The notes: a model not told the origin generated them from the letters alone. A stretch of 63,249 nucleotides of DNA from RGIG1995 sp045645205 (GCA_045645205.1 JAZRIJ010000067.1:1-63249); one strand, 5' to 3'; shown: positions 51,387 to 60,370, counted from the stretch's first letter. Translations and numbers: made by a program.

Positions 51387-52451
51387 TTAAGTGTTTTTTA
51401 GTTTTTCTGCTGTATCTGCTGTAATAAGGGCATCTATCATTTCGCCTATATTGCCGTTTAAAAAGTTTTCTATGGAAAATATGGACATACCGATTCTGTG
51501 GTCTGTAACTCTGCCCTGAGGATAATTGTATGTGCGTATTTTTTCGCTTCTGTCGCCTGTTCCTACCATACTTTTTCTTGCAGATGCAATCTTTTCATTT
51601 TGCTCGGTCTGTTTCATATCAAACAGTTTTGTGCGGAGAAGCTTCATAGCCTTGTCTCTGTTTTTGAACTGTGAGCGTTCTTCCTGACATTCAATTACAA
51701 TTCCTGTGGGAAGATGGGTAAGTCTGACTGCCGACTCGGTTTTGTTTATATGCTGACCGCCCGCGCCGCTACTCTTGCATGATTCTATCTTAAGGTCGGC
51801 GGGATTGATTTCAATTTCAACCTCTTCTGCTTCGGGAAGAATGGCGACCGTTACAGTAGAAGTGTGTATTCTGCCTGATGTTTCTGTTTCGGGAACACGC
51901 TGAACGCGATGAACGCCGCTTTCAAATTTAAGTTTGCTGTATGCGCCCTCGCCTTCAACCATAAAGGATATTTCACGAAATCCGCCGAGTCCTGTTTCGT
52001 TTGAGCTGATAACTTCAGATTTAAAACCAGAAGACTCGGCATACATTGAATACATACGGTAGAGAACGCCTGCAAACAGAGCAGCCTCTTCGCCGCCGGC
52101 TCCTGCCCTTATTTCAACGATAACGTTTTTGTCATCGTCGGGATCGCGCGGTAAAAGGAGTACTTTAAGTTCGTCTGAGCACTTCTGCATATCCAACCTG
52201 CCTTGTTTGTATTCTTCCTCACATAATGCCTTAAAATCTGGGTCGAGCTGTTCTTTCATCATTTCTTCGCTTTCAAGAACGGTAGATTCTGCCTTCTTGT
52301 ATTCACGAAACTTTTCTACAATTGGTAAAAGAATCTTATGCTCGCGCATAAGTTTTTTGTATTCTTCCTGATTTGATACAGTCTCGGGCTTTTCAAGCTC
52401 TGAAAGTATATTTTCAAATTTAATTTCAATTTGTTGTAATTTTTCTATCAT
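51387..52451 (-). CDS. prfA: Peptide chain release factor 1
   Basis: A 354-residue release factor for UAA/UAG. The GGQ loop is intact in CKSSGAGGQHINKTESAVRL, and the RIHTSTVTVAILPE segment and codon-recognition PETETSGRIHT area are typical of RF1. It lies 5 nt from coaE and 12 nt from tsaC, a common clostridial arrangement. A prmC methyltransferase, often nearby, is absent here. Confidence 0.96.
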   Translation of the reverse strand: MIEKLQQIEIKFENILSELEKPETVSNQEEYKKLMREHKILLPIVEKFREYKKAESTVLESEEMMKEQLDPDFKALCEEEYKQGRLDMQKCSDELKVLLLPRDPDDDKNVIVEIRAGAGGEEAALFAGVLYRMYSMYAESSGFKSEVISSNETGLGGFREISFMVEGEGAYSKLKFESGVHRVQRVPETETSGRIHTSTVTVAILPEAEEVEIEINPADLKIESCKSSGAGGQHINKTESAVRLTHLPTGIVIECQEERSQFKNRDKAMKLLRTKLFDMKQTEQNEKIASARKSMVGTGDRSEKIRTYNYPQGRVTDHRIGMSIFSIENFLNGNIGEMIDALITADTAEKLKNT

Positions 52452-52456
52452 TATTT

Positions 52457-53068
52457 TTACTCCGTACGGTTATTTGCAGAAAAAAGTTTTTTGTATATTT
52501 TATCTGTTTGGGTGTAAAGATCTTCGAGAGAACCATTGTTTTCAATGACATAATTGGCTTTGTGAGTATAAAAAGTGTCGTCTCCTTGTTTGCTTAATCT
52601 TAACTCGGCAGCATCGACGGTTATGTCGTCTCTTTCAAGAATTCTATTTATACGAATATCTTTTTTGGCTGTAACAGCAATTATAACATCACATTCTTTG
52701 GCAAAGCCGCTTTCGAAAAGCAGGGGAGCATCAACAATGGCGGCAATGCGTTTTTCATGTTTTTGAGTATCAAGCCAAAGACGAACTTCGCTTAGTATGT
52801 ATTTATGTGTAATACTGTTTAGAGCATAATGTTTTTGCTTGTCTGAGAATGCAATTGCCGCAAGAGCCTTGCGATTGAGCGTGCCGTCGGGATTAAGTAT
52901 AGTGTTACCAAAGAAATTCACAAGCTCATTTAAGCAAGGTTTACCTTTGTTGCAGACTTCACGAGCGGTCTTGTCGGTGTCTATGGAGTTTATATTGTAT
53001 TTTAAAAAATTTTGGCAGACACAGCTCTTTCCAGAGCCGCTGTTGCCTGTCAATCCTATGACAATCAT
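52457..53068 (-). CDS. coaE: Dephospho-CoA kinase
   Basis: A 203-residue P-loop kinase that performs the last step of CoA synthesis. Motifs are GLTGNSGSGKSCVCQNF, SIDTDKTAREV, PLLFESGFAKECDVIIAVTA and RINRILERDDI. First gene of the coaE-prfA-tsaC-topoisomerase set. Confidence 0.95.
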   Translation of the reverse strand: MIVIGLTGNSGSGKSCVCQNFLKYNINSIDTDKTAREVCNKGKPCLNELVNFFGNTILNPDGTLNRKALAAIAFSDKQKHYALNSITHKYILSEVRLWLDTQKHEKRIAAIVDAPLLFESGFAKECDVIIAVTAKKDIRINRILERDDITVDAAELRLSKQGDDTFYTHKANYVIENNGSLEDLYTQTDKIYKKLFSANNRTE

Positions 53069-53248
53069 TTCAATTCTCCTAATAATACATTATTTTATTA
53101 TTATATATAATTTTTTAAAATATTACAAGGGTTATTTGGAAAATTTTCGTCTTTGTACATCAAAGTGACGCAAAACACGGTGAAAACAATGTTGAATTTG
53201 GGCAAAAAAACAAAAAGAAAAAAAGTTTAAAAAAATTAAAAAAAGGTG

Positions 53249-53277
53249 TTGACAAAATAAAGTGGTTATGTTATAAT
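53249..53277 (+). promoter_or_regulatory. Promoter of the six-tRNA cluster
   Basis: TTGACA (53249-53254), 17 nt, TATAAT (53272-53277), 19 nt before tRNA-Val. Confidence 0.88.
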
Positions 53278-53295
53278 AATCCACGCCGCATAGAT

Positions 53296-53371
53296 GGGAG
53301 CATAGCTCAGCTGGGAGAGCACCTGCCTTACAAGCAGGGGGTCATAGGTTCGAGCCCTATTGTTCCCACCA
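53296..53371 (+). tRNA. tRNA-Val (anticodon TAC)
   Basis: 76 nt, GGGAGCA/TGTTCCC acceptor stem, TAC anticodon in CTGCCTTACAAGCAG, encoded CCA. Confidence 0.97.
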
Positions 53372-53373
53372 AT

Positions 53374-53450
53374 GGCCTGGTAGTTCAGTTGGTTAGAACG
53401 CTAGCCTGTCACGCTAGAGGTCGTGGGTTCGAGTCCCATCCAGGTCGCCA
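53374..53450 (+). tRNA. tRNA-Asp (anticodon GTC)
   Basis: 77 nt with GTC anticodon in TAGCCTGTCACGCTA, T arm GTGGGTTCGAGTCCCAT and encoded CCA; 2 nt from tRNA-Val. Confidence 0.97.
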
Positions 53451-53467
53451 TATGCGGCACTCTATTT

Positions 53468-53543
<76 letters not shown>

Positions 53544-53583
53544 TAAAAGAGTGTGTGTCGGCAAATCACCACTCTTTAAATAT

Positions 53584-53659
53584 GCGGATTTAGCTCATTT
53601 GGTAGAGCGCGACCTTGCCAAGGTCGAGGTGGCGGGTTCGAGCCCCGTAATCCGCTCCA
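53584..53659 (+). tRNA. tRNA-Gly (anticodon GCC), copy 1
   Basis: 76 nt, GCC anticodon in GACCTTGCCAAGGTC, GCGGATT/AATCCGC acceptor stem, encoded CCA. It is identical to the copy at 53941. Confidence 0.97.
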
Positions 53660-53670
53660 AATAATATTTG

Positions 53671-53705
53671 AATAAATCTGTTGAATAGACAGATTTATTT
53701 GTTGG
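53671..53705 (+). terminator. Terminator after tRNA-Gly copy 1
   Basis: AATAAATCTGT pairs perfectly with ACAGATTTATT and is followed by TTG. The rest of the gap to 53940 has no gene I can support. Confidence 0.65.
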
Positions 53706-53940
53706 TTTATATATGTGCAGAAAGAAATTTGCAGAGATGCAGGGCAGAAAATTTTGCTTGACTTGGCAGAGCGAACAGAATACTGTTTGCATATAATGTT
53801 AAAGAGGGGAAGATTTTCGGTATTGATGCAATGTTTGAACGAGTATATTTTGAAAAAATGTATTGACGCGGTAAGTTTGGGGAATTAGCTTCTTTGAAAG
53901 AGTTTGGTATATATTTTAAAAAATATATTCTTTAAAATAC

Positions 53941-54016
53941 GCGGATTTAGCTCATTTGGTAGAGCGCGACCTTGCCAAGGTCGAGGTGGCGGGTTCGAGC
54001 CCCGTAATCCGCTCCA
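53941..54016 (+). tRNA. tRNA-Gly (anticodon GCC), copy 2
   Basis: Identical over 76 nt to copy 1, 357 bp downstream of it. About 280 bp of non-tRNA sequence lies between. Confidence 0.97.
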
Positions 54017-54025
54017 AATATTTTC

Positions 54026-54100
54026 GGCGCTATAGCCAAGTGGTAAGGCCACGGTCTGCAAAACCGTTATTCCCCGGTTCAAATCCGGGTGGCGCCTCCA
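54026..54100 (+). tRNA. tRNA-Cys (anticodon GCA)
   Basis: 75 nt, GCA anticodon in ACGGTCTGCAAAACCGT, GGCGCTA/TGGCGCC acceptor stem (one wobble), encoded CCA. The accessory region starts 7 nt after its CCA. Confidence 0.96.
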
Positions 54101-54107
54101 ATGCGTC

Positions 54108-54344
54108 TTGACAAAAAAGATGCCAACCGAAAAACCCGAGATTTTCTCGGGTTTTCTTCGTTTTACGCCGTTTTTCTCACTTTTTTGAAATTCGGGTTTT
54201 AGTGAAAATAAAAAGATGCCAATCGGCATTTTCGAGCAAGGGAGTAGAAGTGAACCTTTCCTATGCTTTTTTCTGGAAAGTATTGAAAAATATTAGAAAA
54301 TATGATATAATATAACATAATGAAATCAGAAAGGCGGTATGGCT
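54108..54344 (+). repeat. Dispersed tRNA-proximal repeat, copy 1, with module promoter
   Basis: The unit begins TTGACAAAAAAGATGCC, contains a CCCGAG/CTCGGG hairpin (54131-54155), then AAAATAAAAAGATGCCAATC and a GGGAGTAGAAGTGAACCTTT block. It ends with promoter TTGAAA (54283-54288)-17-TATAAT (54306-54311) and AAGGCGG. Copies 2 and 3 are at 55386 and 61142. Confidence 0.88.
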
Positions 54345-55382
54345 ATGAAAAAATTATTTTCTGCTTTGTTATGTTTGCTTTTAATCATTAGCGCAGTTTC
54401 CTGCACTAACACTTCAAATACAAATAATCCTGACTTCAACGGTACACAGAATAATCAAAATAACGACAACAGTGATCCGTATAAGTCAATAATTGAAAAA
54501 TATACGGAGCTGCTGATTTGCAAAAAGAATAATACAGTCATTCCCGAAGCGAGCGAAACAGACTCGTCGGCGCTGAAAACGGTGTATGAACTTGCAAAAA
54601 AAAGTAAAAGCCCATTGGATATGGGATATGCCAAAAAGGATATTAACAATGACGGAACCGAGGAACTGATTTTTGCGGAAAGCACACTGGATATTGTTGC
54701 AATATTTACCGTGAAAAACGGTGAAGCCGTTACGTTGATAACGCAAGAAGATCCCAACTCTCTTATCTGGCTCGACGCAAACGGCTTGATTCGAATGGAG
54801 CAGCTTGTTATGGAAGGTCAGTATCTGATGGGTAGAAAGTACCTTGTTTATGAAATATCCGAAGGAGCGCTTAAACCGCAGGTTGCTATTGGATGTGATG
54901 CGATGAAGTCGAGTGATTGGCACAAGGTAGAGAATCAACAGCAAAATTCCGTTTCCAAGGAAGAATGGAATGAGCTATATGCAAAATATGATATTTGTCC
55001 TTTGGGATGGGATGAACGCGAGTACACGAAAAATTATGCTGGTTTAACGATTCTTCCATTACTTGAAGCTGCTGTGCCGAAAATTCAAACGTATAAGCTC
55101 GCTTCGATCATTAAAGACGATCGGGTTAAGATCACTTTTGCTTCGGCAGAAAGTGTTTCTTTTACAATGGCTTATCATAAGTACGCAGAATCAGTTTTGG
55201 TATACCAAACGGAGCTTTCTGTTACAGCAACACTTGCCGATGGCAAATACCTGTTTGATAATGAAATAGTAAAGGGTAGCATTGAGTTTGGATATAACAG
55301 TGTGTGGGTAAATATCAATGAAAGCACAAACGAGCATATCGATTGCAGATCGTATTTGTTCGATTATGTAATAGCTGAGTGA
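54345..55382 (+). CDS. Putative lipoprotein with an FG-GAP/calcium-type DINNDGTEEL motif
   Basis: A 345-residue exported protein with signal MKKLFSALLCLLLIISAVSC and acylated Cys20, then an Asn/Thr-rich linker. The segment KKDINNDGTEELIFAE is a calcium-loop-like motif seen in FG-GAP and dockerin-like proteins. The rest is unclassified. AAGGCGG lies 8 nt before ATG 54345; the ATG at 54339 is too close to it. It stands alone between two copies of the dispersed repeat. Confidence 0.75.
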   Translation: MKKLFSALLCLLLIISAVSCTNTSNTNNPDFNGTQNNQNNDNSDPYKSIIEKYTELLICKKNNTVIPEASETDSSALKTVYELAKKSKSPLDMGYAKKDINNDGTEELIFAESTLDIVAIFTVKNGEAVTLITQEDPNSLIWLDANGLIRMEQLVMEGQYLMGRKYLVYEISEGALKPQVAIGCDAMKSSDWHKVENQQQNSVSKEEWNELYAKYDICPLGWDEREYTKNYAGLTILPLLEAAVPKIQTYKLASIIKDDRVKITFASAESVSFTMAYHKYAESVLVYQTELSVTATLADGKYLFDNEIVKGSIEFGYNSVWVNINESTNEHIDCRSYLFDYVIAE

Positions 55383-55385
55383 AAC

Positions 55386-55545
55386 AAGATGCCAACCGAA
55401 AAACCCGAGATTTTCTCGGGTTTTCTTCGTTTTACGCAGTTTTCCTCACTTTTTTGAAATTCGGGTTTTAGTGAAAATAAAAAGATGCCAATCGGCTTTT
55501 TGGGGCAAGGGAGCAGAAATGAACCTTTACCTTGCCTTTTTAGGG
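55386..55545 (+). repeat. Dispersed repeat, copy 2
   Basis: AAGATGCCAACCGAAAAACC starts right after the lipoprotein stop codon, and the unit continues with the same hairpin, AAAATAAAAAGATGCC and GGGAGCAGAAATGAACCTTT blocks as copy 1. The -35/-10 part is not preserved. Confidence 0.88.
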
Positions 55546-55586
55546 GAGATGTTTGTGATTTTTTGTCGCAGGTGTCTCTCCTTTTC

Positions 55587-56369
55587 CTATTTCGATGATT
55601 TGTATTTGTTTACAAACTGCGTTGGTGTAATTCCCATATATTCCTTGAACTGTCGGCTAAAGAAATAGACATCCGAAAAATTGCATAGCTCAGCGATCTG
55701 CGTCACGGTGTAGCGTTCAAGCCGGAGAAGATCACAGGCGTGGTTGATTTTTAGCTGAACGATGTATTTTCTCGGAGAAACGCCGTATTTTTCCTTAAAT
55801 AGTCTTTGAAAATAGGATTCCTTGATACCGCATATGGCGGCAAGTGATTCTATCGAAAGCTCCTCTTGTAGGAATCGGTTATGAATACGGTCCACCGCAG
55901 GCTTTATTTTAAGAGAATGCTGTTTTGGAATAGGATTGCTTTTTTGAAGCTCGGCGAAAATCTTGTAAAGGATGGAAATCGATTCAAAATAATATCCGTC
56001 ATTCTTTCCAACCCACGTTGCGAAAAGCTTTTTAAAAAGCGCGCCAAGCTTCTCGTTTTGCGCAACGTTGACGTTAAAAGCGCATTCGGAGATCGGGCGG
56101 TCAGCTTGAAAGAACACATCAATACATTCTCCCTTTTCGTGATGCATCACGTCGTATCTTTGGGGCTTTCCTTTTGGCAAAAAGCGGATCGTATTCGGCT
56201 TTGTTTCCAAAATAAGATCATCAAAATATACCGTGCTGTGTCCCGAAAAGTGAAAAATCAACTCATTCGATTTTAAAGCGTGTCCAAAAGAAATCGTTTG
56301 ATCGGAATATTCGTCCTTTCCAACCATTATCACCCGGTCAATCTCCGTAATCATAAACTTTTCTTCCAT
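55587..56369 (-). CDS. AraC-family transcriptional regulator
   Basis: A 260-residue regulator with a cupin-like sensor N-terminal domain (residues ~1-140: IFHFSGHSTVYFDDLI, ETKPNTIRFLPKGKPQRYDV) and the double helix-turn-helix at ~165-258 (LSIESLAAICGIKESYFQRL, YTVTQIAELCNFSDVYFFSR, GITPTQFVNKY). AAGGGGGTGATAAC precedes ATG 56369. It is divergent from the glycyl radical enzyme operon and is its likely activator. Confidence 0.92.
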   Translation of the reverse strand: MEEKFMITEIDRVIMVGKDEYSDQTISFGHALKSNELIFHFSGHSTVYFDDLILETKPNTIRFLPKGKPQRYDVMHHEKGECIDVFFQADRPISECAFNVNVAQNEKLGALFKKLFATWVGKNDGYYFESISILYKIFAELQKSNPIPKQHSLKIKPAVDRIHNRFLQEELSIESLAAICGIKESYFQRLFKEKYGVSPRKYIVQLKINHACDLLRLERYTVTQIAELCNFSDVYFFSRQFKEYMGITPTQFVNKYKSSK

Positions 56370-56465
56370 GTTATCACCCCCTTGCAGTATAACATCTCCG
56401 TTGAATTTTGTCAATGCGTTCTCAAAAAGTTGTACGGAAAAGTGCAAAATTAAAGGTTACGTGCA

Positions 56466-56494
56466 TTTACTTGGATTTTGGCAAGTGGTATACT
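56466..56494 (+). promoter_or_regulatory. Promoter of the glycyl radical enzyme operon
   Basis: TTTACT (56466-56471), 17 nt, TATACT (56489-56494). The poor -35 fits activation by the divergent AraC protein. Confidence 0.5.
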
Positions 56495-56525
56495 GATATC
56501 ATCATAAATTTTTGGGAGGTACAAT

Positions 56526-58652
56526 ATGAACGAAAGAATCAAAAAACTGACAGAAATCACACTTTCGGGGGAAATGTATCCCCAGACTATTGCTGTGGAA
56601 TACGATCCGGAGGATATGTTTCTTTCCCCCGTTACCATGTCGGCAAAGCGAGTCTGCGAATATATTTTGGCACAAGAGCCTATGCTCCGCGAGGAATGCG
56701 CAATGACGGGGCATTTGATTTTCGACGGCACGGTGGAAGGGGATATTTTCCAGCGAAAAGGGCATCCCGCTTTTCAGCAAGCAAGAAAGGCTTTTTATAA
56801 CCGTCCCCTACACAATCTCGTTACCTTTGAATGGCAGCACTCCACCGCAAATTTTGAAGAGATTCTCAAAGGCGGCATCTGCGGCATCTGCAGACGAATC
56901 AATGCAGCTAAGCAGGCTCACGCAGAAGACGGTGAAGCCGAAGAATTTCTCAACGCCATTTCGGACTTTTGCGATGCGCTCATCGGTTGGGCTCACAAAT
57001 GCTCTAGTAAAGCCTATGAGCTTGCGCAAAGCACGAGTGCGCAAAAATACCGTCAAAATCTGCTCCTGCTTTCCGAGAGCCTGAAAAAGGTTCCGGAGCA
57101 TCCCGCCGAAAGCTTTTATGAAGCCGTGCTGACGGTCTATCTTTGCTTTTCCTTCGTTCCGGACAGTATCGGTCTTGCCGACCGTTATCTCTATTCTTAT
57201 TATCAAAAGGACATCCAAAACGGAACGCTAACCGAGGATATGGCAAAGGAATACCTGCAAGAGCTGTTTTTGATGTTGCAATCTCACACTCCCAAAAGAT
57301 CGCCTAAATTTTATCGCGGAGGCGAATCTCATTTTGCCATCGGCGGATATCTTCCGAACGGAGAGGATGGCTTCAACGAGCTGTCGCGGCTGATCGTGGA
57401 AGCACTGATGGACCTTCCCACCTACATACCGCAGATCTCCCTGCGTTGGACAAAAAAGACTCCTTCCGAGGTTTTTCGCTTTATGATGGACTGCGAGCGC
57501 AAGGATCCGAACAAGCGGATCGCGTTCGTGAACGATGAGCCAAAGATCAAGGCATTTACCGAATATCTTGGGATGTCCTATGAGGATGCCGTCAATTATA
57601 CCATGGTCGGCTGTAATGAGGTTGCTTTTCCCGGCGGTATCTATATGGGATCGGCGCAGGAAAACATTGTTCGTTCCCTTGCTCGCACTCTGCATGAACG
57701 CGGTGATAACTTGCTTTCCTGTTCAACCTTTGACGACTTTTATCAAATCTATGAGAAGGAGCTGTTTGCCGACCTTGGCGAGATGCTGGACTATGAGGAC
57801 AAATTTAATCTTCTGCGCGCAAGAGATGTCAACATCGTCAGCAGTATCTTTTTCAAGGGCTGTGTGGAGCGCGCAAAAAGCGTGACGCAGGGCGGCGCTA
57901 CGGTAGCTTGCTCGGGTATAGACCTGATCGGTATCCCCAACGTCATCGACTCTCTTGCTGTTGTCAAGCAGTTCGTATATGACGAACAGCTCCTTTCCAT
58001 GCGTGAACTTCTCGAGGCTTTGCGCGACAATTGGGAAGGCCACGAGGATCTGTTTGCGCTGATCCAAAAGAAAGGCAATTTCTTTGGAAATGATAACGAT
58101 ACCTCAAACGAGGTTGCAAAACGCTTTACAGGCAGTCTGTATCGCTATCTGAACGATAAACGTTCCATGTTCGGGCATAAATATCTGGTTGGAAATCTCA
58201 TCGGATATAACGAGCATCACAAATGGTTCGGAGAGAAAACGCCTGCTACTCCCGACGGACGAAGAAGCGGTGAGGCCTTCAAGTTCGGACTCGGACAAAG
58301 CGGCGGACACGATCGTGAGGGACTTTCCGCCCTGTTAAACTCGGTGGCAAAATGCGATCCCAACCATATTCTCAACGGTCCTACCGTTACCAATGTCACC
58401 ATCGACGAGCAGTTGGTGATGAACGACGAGCATTTTGAAAAAACGGTTAAGCTCTTTGAGACCTATTTGCAGAACGGGGGCATTCACTTCCAGCTCACCT
58501 ACGTTTCCAAGGAGGATTTGCTCCGTGCGCAAGAAAATCCGGACGCTTATACGCATCTTCGTGTCCGAGTCTCGGGCTTCTCGGATTATTTTGTACTGTT
58601 GAACCAAGCCCTGCAGGATGATGTGATTGCAAGAACGACACAAATGAGATAA
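56526..58652 (+). CDS. Glycyl radical enzyme (PFL/diol-dehydratase superfamily) of unknown substrate
   Basis: A 708-residue glycyl radical enzyme. The radical loop near the C-terminus is RVSGFSDYFVLLNQALQDDV with Gly684, and the thiyl-radical cysteine is Cys363 in MVGCNEVAFPGG. The Cys-X-Glu arrangement (Glu365) is that of dehydratase/C-S or C-N lyase members rather than pyruvate formate-lyase, which has Cys-Cys. It is shorter than the ~780-850 residues typical of that group. The substrate cannot be named. It is coupled to its activase (7-nt gap) and divergent from an AraC regulator. Confidence 0.88.
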   Translation: MNERIKKLTEITLSGEMYPQTIAVEYDPEDMFLSPVTMSAKRVCEYILAQEPMLREECAMTGHLIFDGTVEGDIFQRKGHPAFQQARKAFYNRPLHNLVTFEWQHSTANFEEILKGGICGICRRINAAKQAHAEDGEAEEFLNAISDFCDALIGWAHKCSSKAYELAQSTSAQKYRQNLLLLSESLKKVPEHPAESFYEAVLTVYLCFSFVPDSIGLADRYLYSYYQKDIQNGTLTEDMAKEYLQELFLMLQSHTPKRSPKFYRGGESHFAIGGYLPNGEDGFNELSRLIVEALMDLPTYIPQISLRWTKKTPSEVFRFMMDCERKDPNKRIAFVNDEPKIKAFTEYLGMSYEDAVNYTMVGCNEVAFPGGIYMGSAQENIVRSLARTLHERGDNLLSCSTFDDFYQIYEKELFADLGEMLDYEDKFNLLRARDVNIVSSIFFKGCVERAKSVTQGGATVACSGIDLIGIPNVIDSLAVVKQFVYDEQLLSMRELLEALRDNWEGHEDLFALIQKKGNFFGNDNDTSNEVAKRFTGSLYRYLNDKRSMFGHKYLVGNLIGYNEHHKWFGEKTPATPDGRRSGEAFKFGLGQSGGHDREGLSALLNSVAKCDPNHILNGPTVTNVTIDEQLVMNDEHFEKTVKLFETYLQNGGIHFQLTYVSKEDLLRAQENPDAYTHLRVRVSGFSDYFVLLNQALQDDVIARTTQMR

Positions 58653-58659
58653 GAGAACT

Positions 58660-59490
58660 ATGAAAGCAACCATATTTGATATAGAGCGTAGCTCCTACGT
58701 CGACGGTCCCGGTATCCGCACCACCGTCTTTTTCAAGGGCTGTAATCTGCGCTGCGCGTGGTGTCACAATCCCGAAAGTCAATCCCCAAAGCCACAAATG
58801 ATGTTTCATAAAAATAAATGTACGGGTTGCGGAAAATGCAAAGAAAAATGTCCGAATCATTTGGAATCGTGCGACCTTTGCGGCAGATGCACTCTCTATT
58901 GTCCCCACGATGCAAGAGAGATCTGCGGAAAGGAATACACCGTGGACGAAGTGCTCCGTGAGGTCGTCAAGGATAAGATGTTCTATGATAATTCGGGCGG
59001 TGGTGTCACATTCTCGGGCGGTGAATGTATGCTTCAAATCGATTTTCTGGAAGAAATCCTCAGGGAATGTAAAAAGAACGGGATACATACCGCTGTTGAT
59101 ACTGCGGGACACGTGCCGTTTGAATACTTTGAGCAAATTATTCCATACACAGATTTGTTTCTCTATGACGTCAAATGCTATGACAGGGATAAGCATAGGG
59201 AATATACGGGCGTTTCCAACGAGCGGATTCTCTCAAACCTCAGAAGGCTTTTGGAAATGGGCAAAGCGATGTGGGTAAGAATACCGATCATCCCTACTGT
59301 CAACGATAGTGAGGAAGAAATGCTGAATATTAAAAAATTCATTGTTTCGTGCGGCTCACCCGAAAAGATCGAGCTTCTTCCATATCACGCGATGGGCGAG
59401 CATAAATATGCCGCGATCGGCAAGCAAGCGCAGACGTTTTCTGTGCCAAGCGAAGAAAAAATATCGCAACTAAAAAGAGTTTTTGTGTAA
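58660..59490 (+). CDS. Glycyl radical enzyme activase (radical SAM, with ferredoxin-like insert)
   Basis: A 276-residue activase. The radical SAM cluster motif CNLRCAWC (Cys28, Cys32, Cys35) is followed by a ferredoxin-like insert with two Cys clusters (CTGCGKCKEKCPN and CDLCGRCTLYCP), then the SGGGVTFSGGECMLQ S-adenosylmethionine-binding region and YDVKCYD. Activases with the insert go with dehydratase-type glycyl radical enzymes. It makes the Gly684 radical on the upstream enzyme. Confidence 0.95.
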   Translation: MKATIFDIERSSYVDGPGIRTTVFFKGCNLRCAWCHNPESQSPKPQMMFHKNKCTGCGKCKEKCPNHLESCDLCGRCTLYCPHDAREICGKEYTVDEVLREVVKDKMFYDNSGGGVTFSGGECMLQIDFLEEILRECKKNGIHTAVDTAGHVPFEYFEQIIPYTDLFLYDVKCYDRDKHREYTGVSNERILSNLRRLLEMGKAMWVRIPIIPTVNDSEEEMLNIKKFIVSCGSPEKIELLPYHAMGEHKYAAIGKQAQTFSVPSEEKISQLKRVFV

Positions 59491-59523
59491 AGCTCTGTTG
59501 TTCGTCATGTAGAAATATACTTT

Positions 59524-59541
59524 GGCATCTTTTTTGTCAAC
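59524..59541. repeat. Module-border motif, reverse orientation
   Basis: GGCATCTTTTTTGTCAAC is the reverse complement of the start of repeat copies 1 and 3 and recurs at 61110-61127 and (shifted by one base) 62343-62360. Confidence 0.8.
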
Positions 59542-59548
59542 ACACCTC

Positions 59549-59581
59549 AAAAATCCCGAATGCGTAAGCGTTCGGGATTTT
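59549..59581 (+). terminator. Terminator downstream of the activase
   Basis: AAAATCCCGAA pairs with TTCGGGATTTT; a third partial copy of ATTCGGGATTTTT lies at 59622-59634. Confidence 0.75.
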
Positions 59582-59582
59582 A

Positions 59583-59669
59583 CTTTTTCACTATTCACTT
59601 TTCACTCTTCACTAAAACTCGCATTCGGGATTTTTGGAAAGTAAGAGGTAATAGTGAATAGTGAAGAAG
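59583..59669. repeat. Long imperfect inverted repeat of the AATAGTGAATAGTGAA family, copy 2
   Basis: CTTTTTCACTATTCACTTTT faces AATAGTGAATAGTGAAGAAG; related to 35633-35708. Confidence 0.75.
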
Positions 59670-59671
59670 TA

Positions 59672-59700
59672 TTGCGCCCTCACCGCTTTTATGCTATACT
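59672..59700 (+). promoter_or_regulatory. Module-type promoter
   Basis: TTGCGC (59672-59677), 17 nt ending in TATGC, TATACT (59695-59700); then CCCAAGGCGGTGA before the ATG. Nearly identical to the promoter at 62581-62609. Confidence 0.75.
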
Positions 59701-59720
59701 AAACCCAAGGCGGTGATAAA

Positions 59721-60278
59721 ATGAAGAAAAGATTTTTTCAACCAATATGGAAAATCGAAGAGATAGAAAAACAACTTACTGTTTTAGAAGAAAGTGGTTG
59801 GAGATTAGATAAAATTAAAGGTTTTCGTTGCTTTGAATTTGTAAAATCAACTCCAAAAACTGTTCGTTATTTTTTGACATACACTCTCACCAGAGAAAAG
59901 CTAAATATGAACTTGATTGAAAATACGTTGGTTCAAAATTTTAATGCCAATCAAATTAAAGGGACTTTTTTAGAGGGGTTGAGTGGAACTAGCGTGTTTA
60001 GGATTACAAAACTAGCAGAACTTACAGAGCAATTAAAGGACAGAGATATTATTTTACAACATTATCTTTTAAAAAAAGTTGTTTTGGGTATAATTCTTTT
60101 CTTGCTTCTGTTTGTGCCTTTAGCGATTGGAATTGTCGTTAACACTGAAAAATTTTTAAATGATATAAATGCGTTTTATTTAATGCTTATAGTTTGTTAT
60201 TTTATATTTACCATTAGTTATTTGATTTATAATTTAGTTGGATTGGTATATCAAAATAAAAAACTCAAAAATAAATAA
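59721..60278 (+). CDS. DUF2812-type membrane protein
   Basis: A 185-residue protein. Residues 1-~65 match the DUF2812 pattern (KKRFFQPIWKIEEIEKQLTV, LEESGWRLDKIKGFRCFEF, RYFLTYTL). Two transmembrane helices follow at ~115-138 and ~150-172. DUF2812 proteins often sit beside PadR-type regulators, but none is here. Function unknown. Confidence 0.72.
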   Translation: MKKRFFQPIWKIEEIEKQLTVLEESGWRLDKIKGFRCFEFVKSTPKTVRYFLTYTLTREKLNMNLIENTLVQNFNANQIKGTFLEGLSGTSVFRITKLAELTEQLKDRDIILQHYLLKKVVLGIILFLLLFVPLAIGIVVNTEKFLNDINAFYLMLIVCYFIFTISYLIYNLVGLVYQNKKLKNK

Positions 60279-60330
60279 TCATATTAAGAAAATCAGGTTT
60301 TTGGACCGGTTCCATTTTGAGTGTCGGTCC

Positions 60331-60370
60331 CAAAACAAAAAGCACTTCTTACGAAGTGCTTTTTGTTTTG
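60331..60370 (+). terminator. Strong terminator after the DUF2812 gene
   Basis: CAAAACAAAAAGCACTTC pairs perfectly with its complement across TTAC, an 18-bp stem with a U-rich end. Confidence 0.9.

Noticed and set aside
53595..54229. Minus-strand open frames across the tRNA-Gly/tRNA-Cys region
   Set aside because: They overlap tRNA genes and terminators and have no ribosome binding site; conceptual products are tRNA antisense artefacts.
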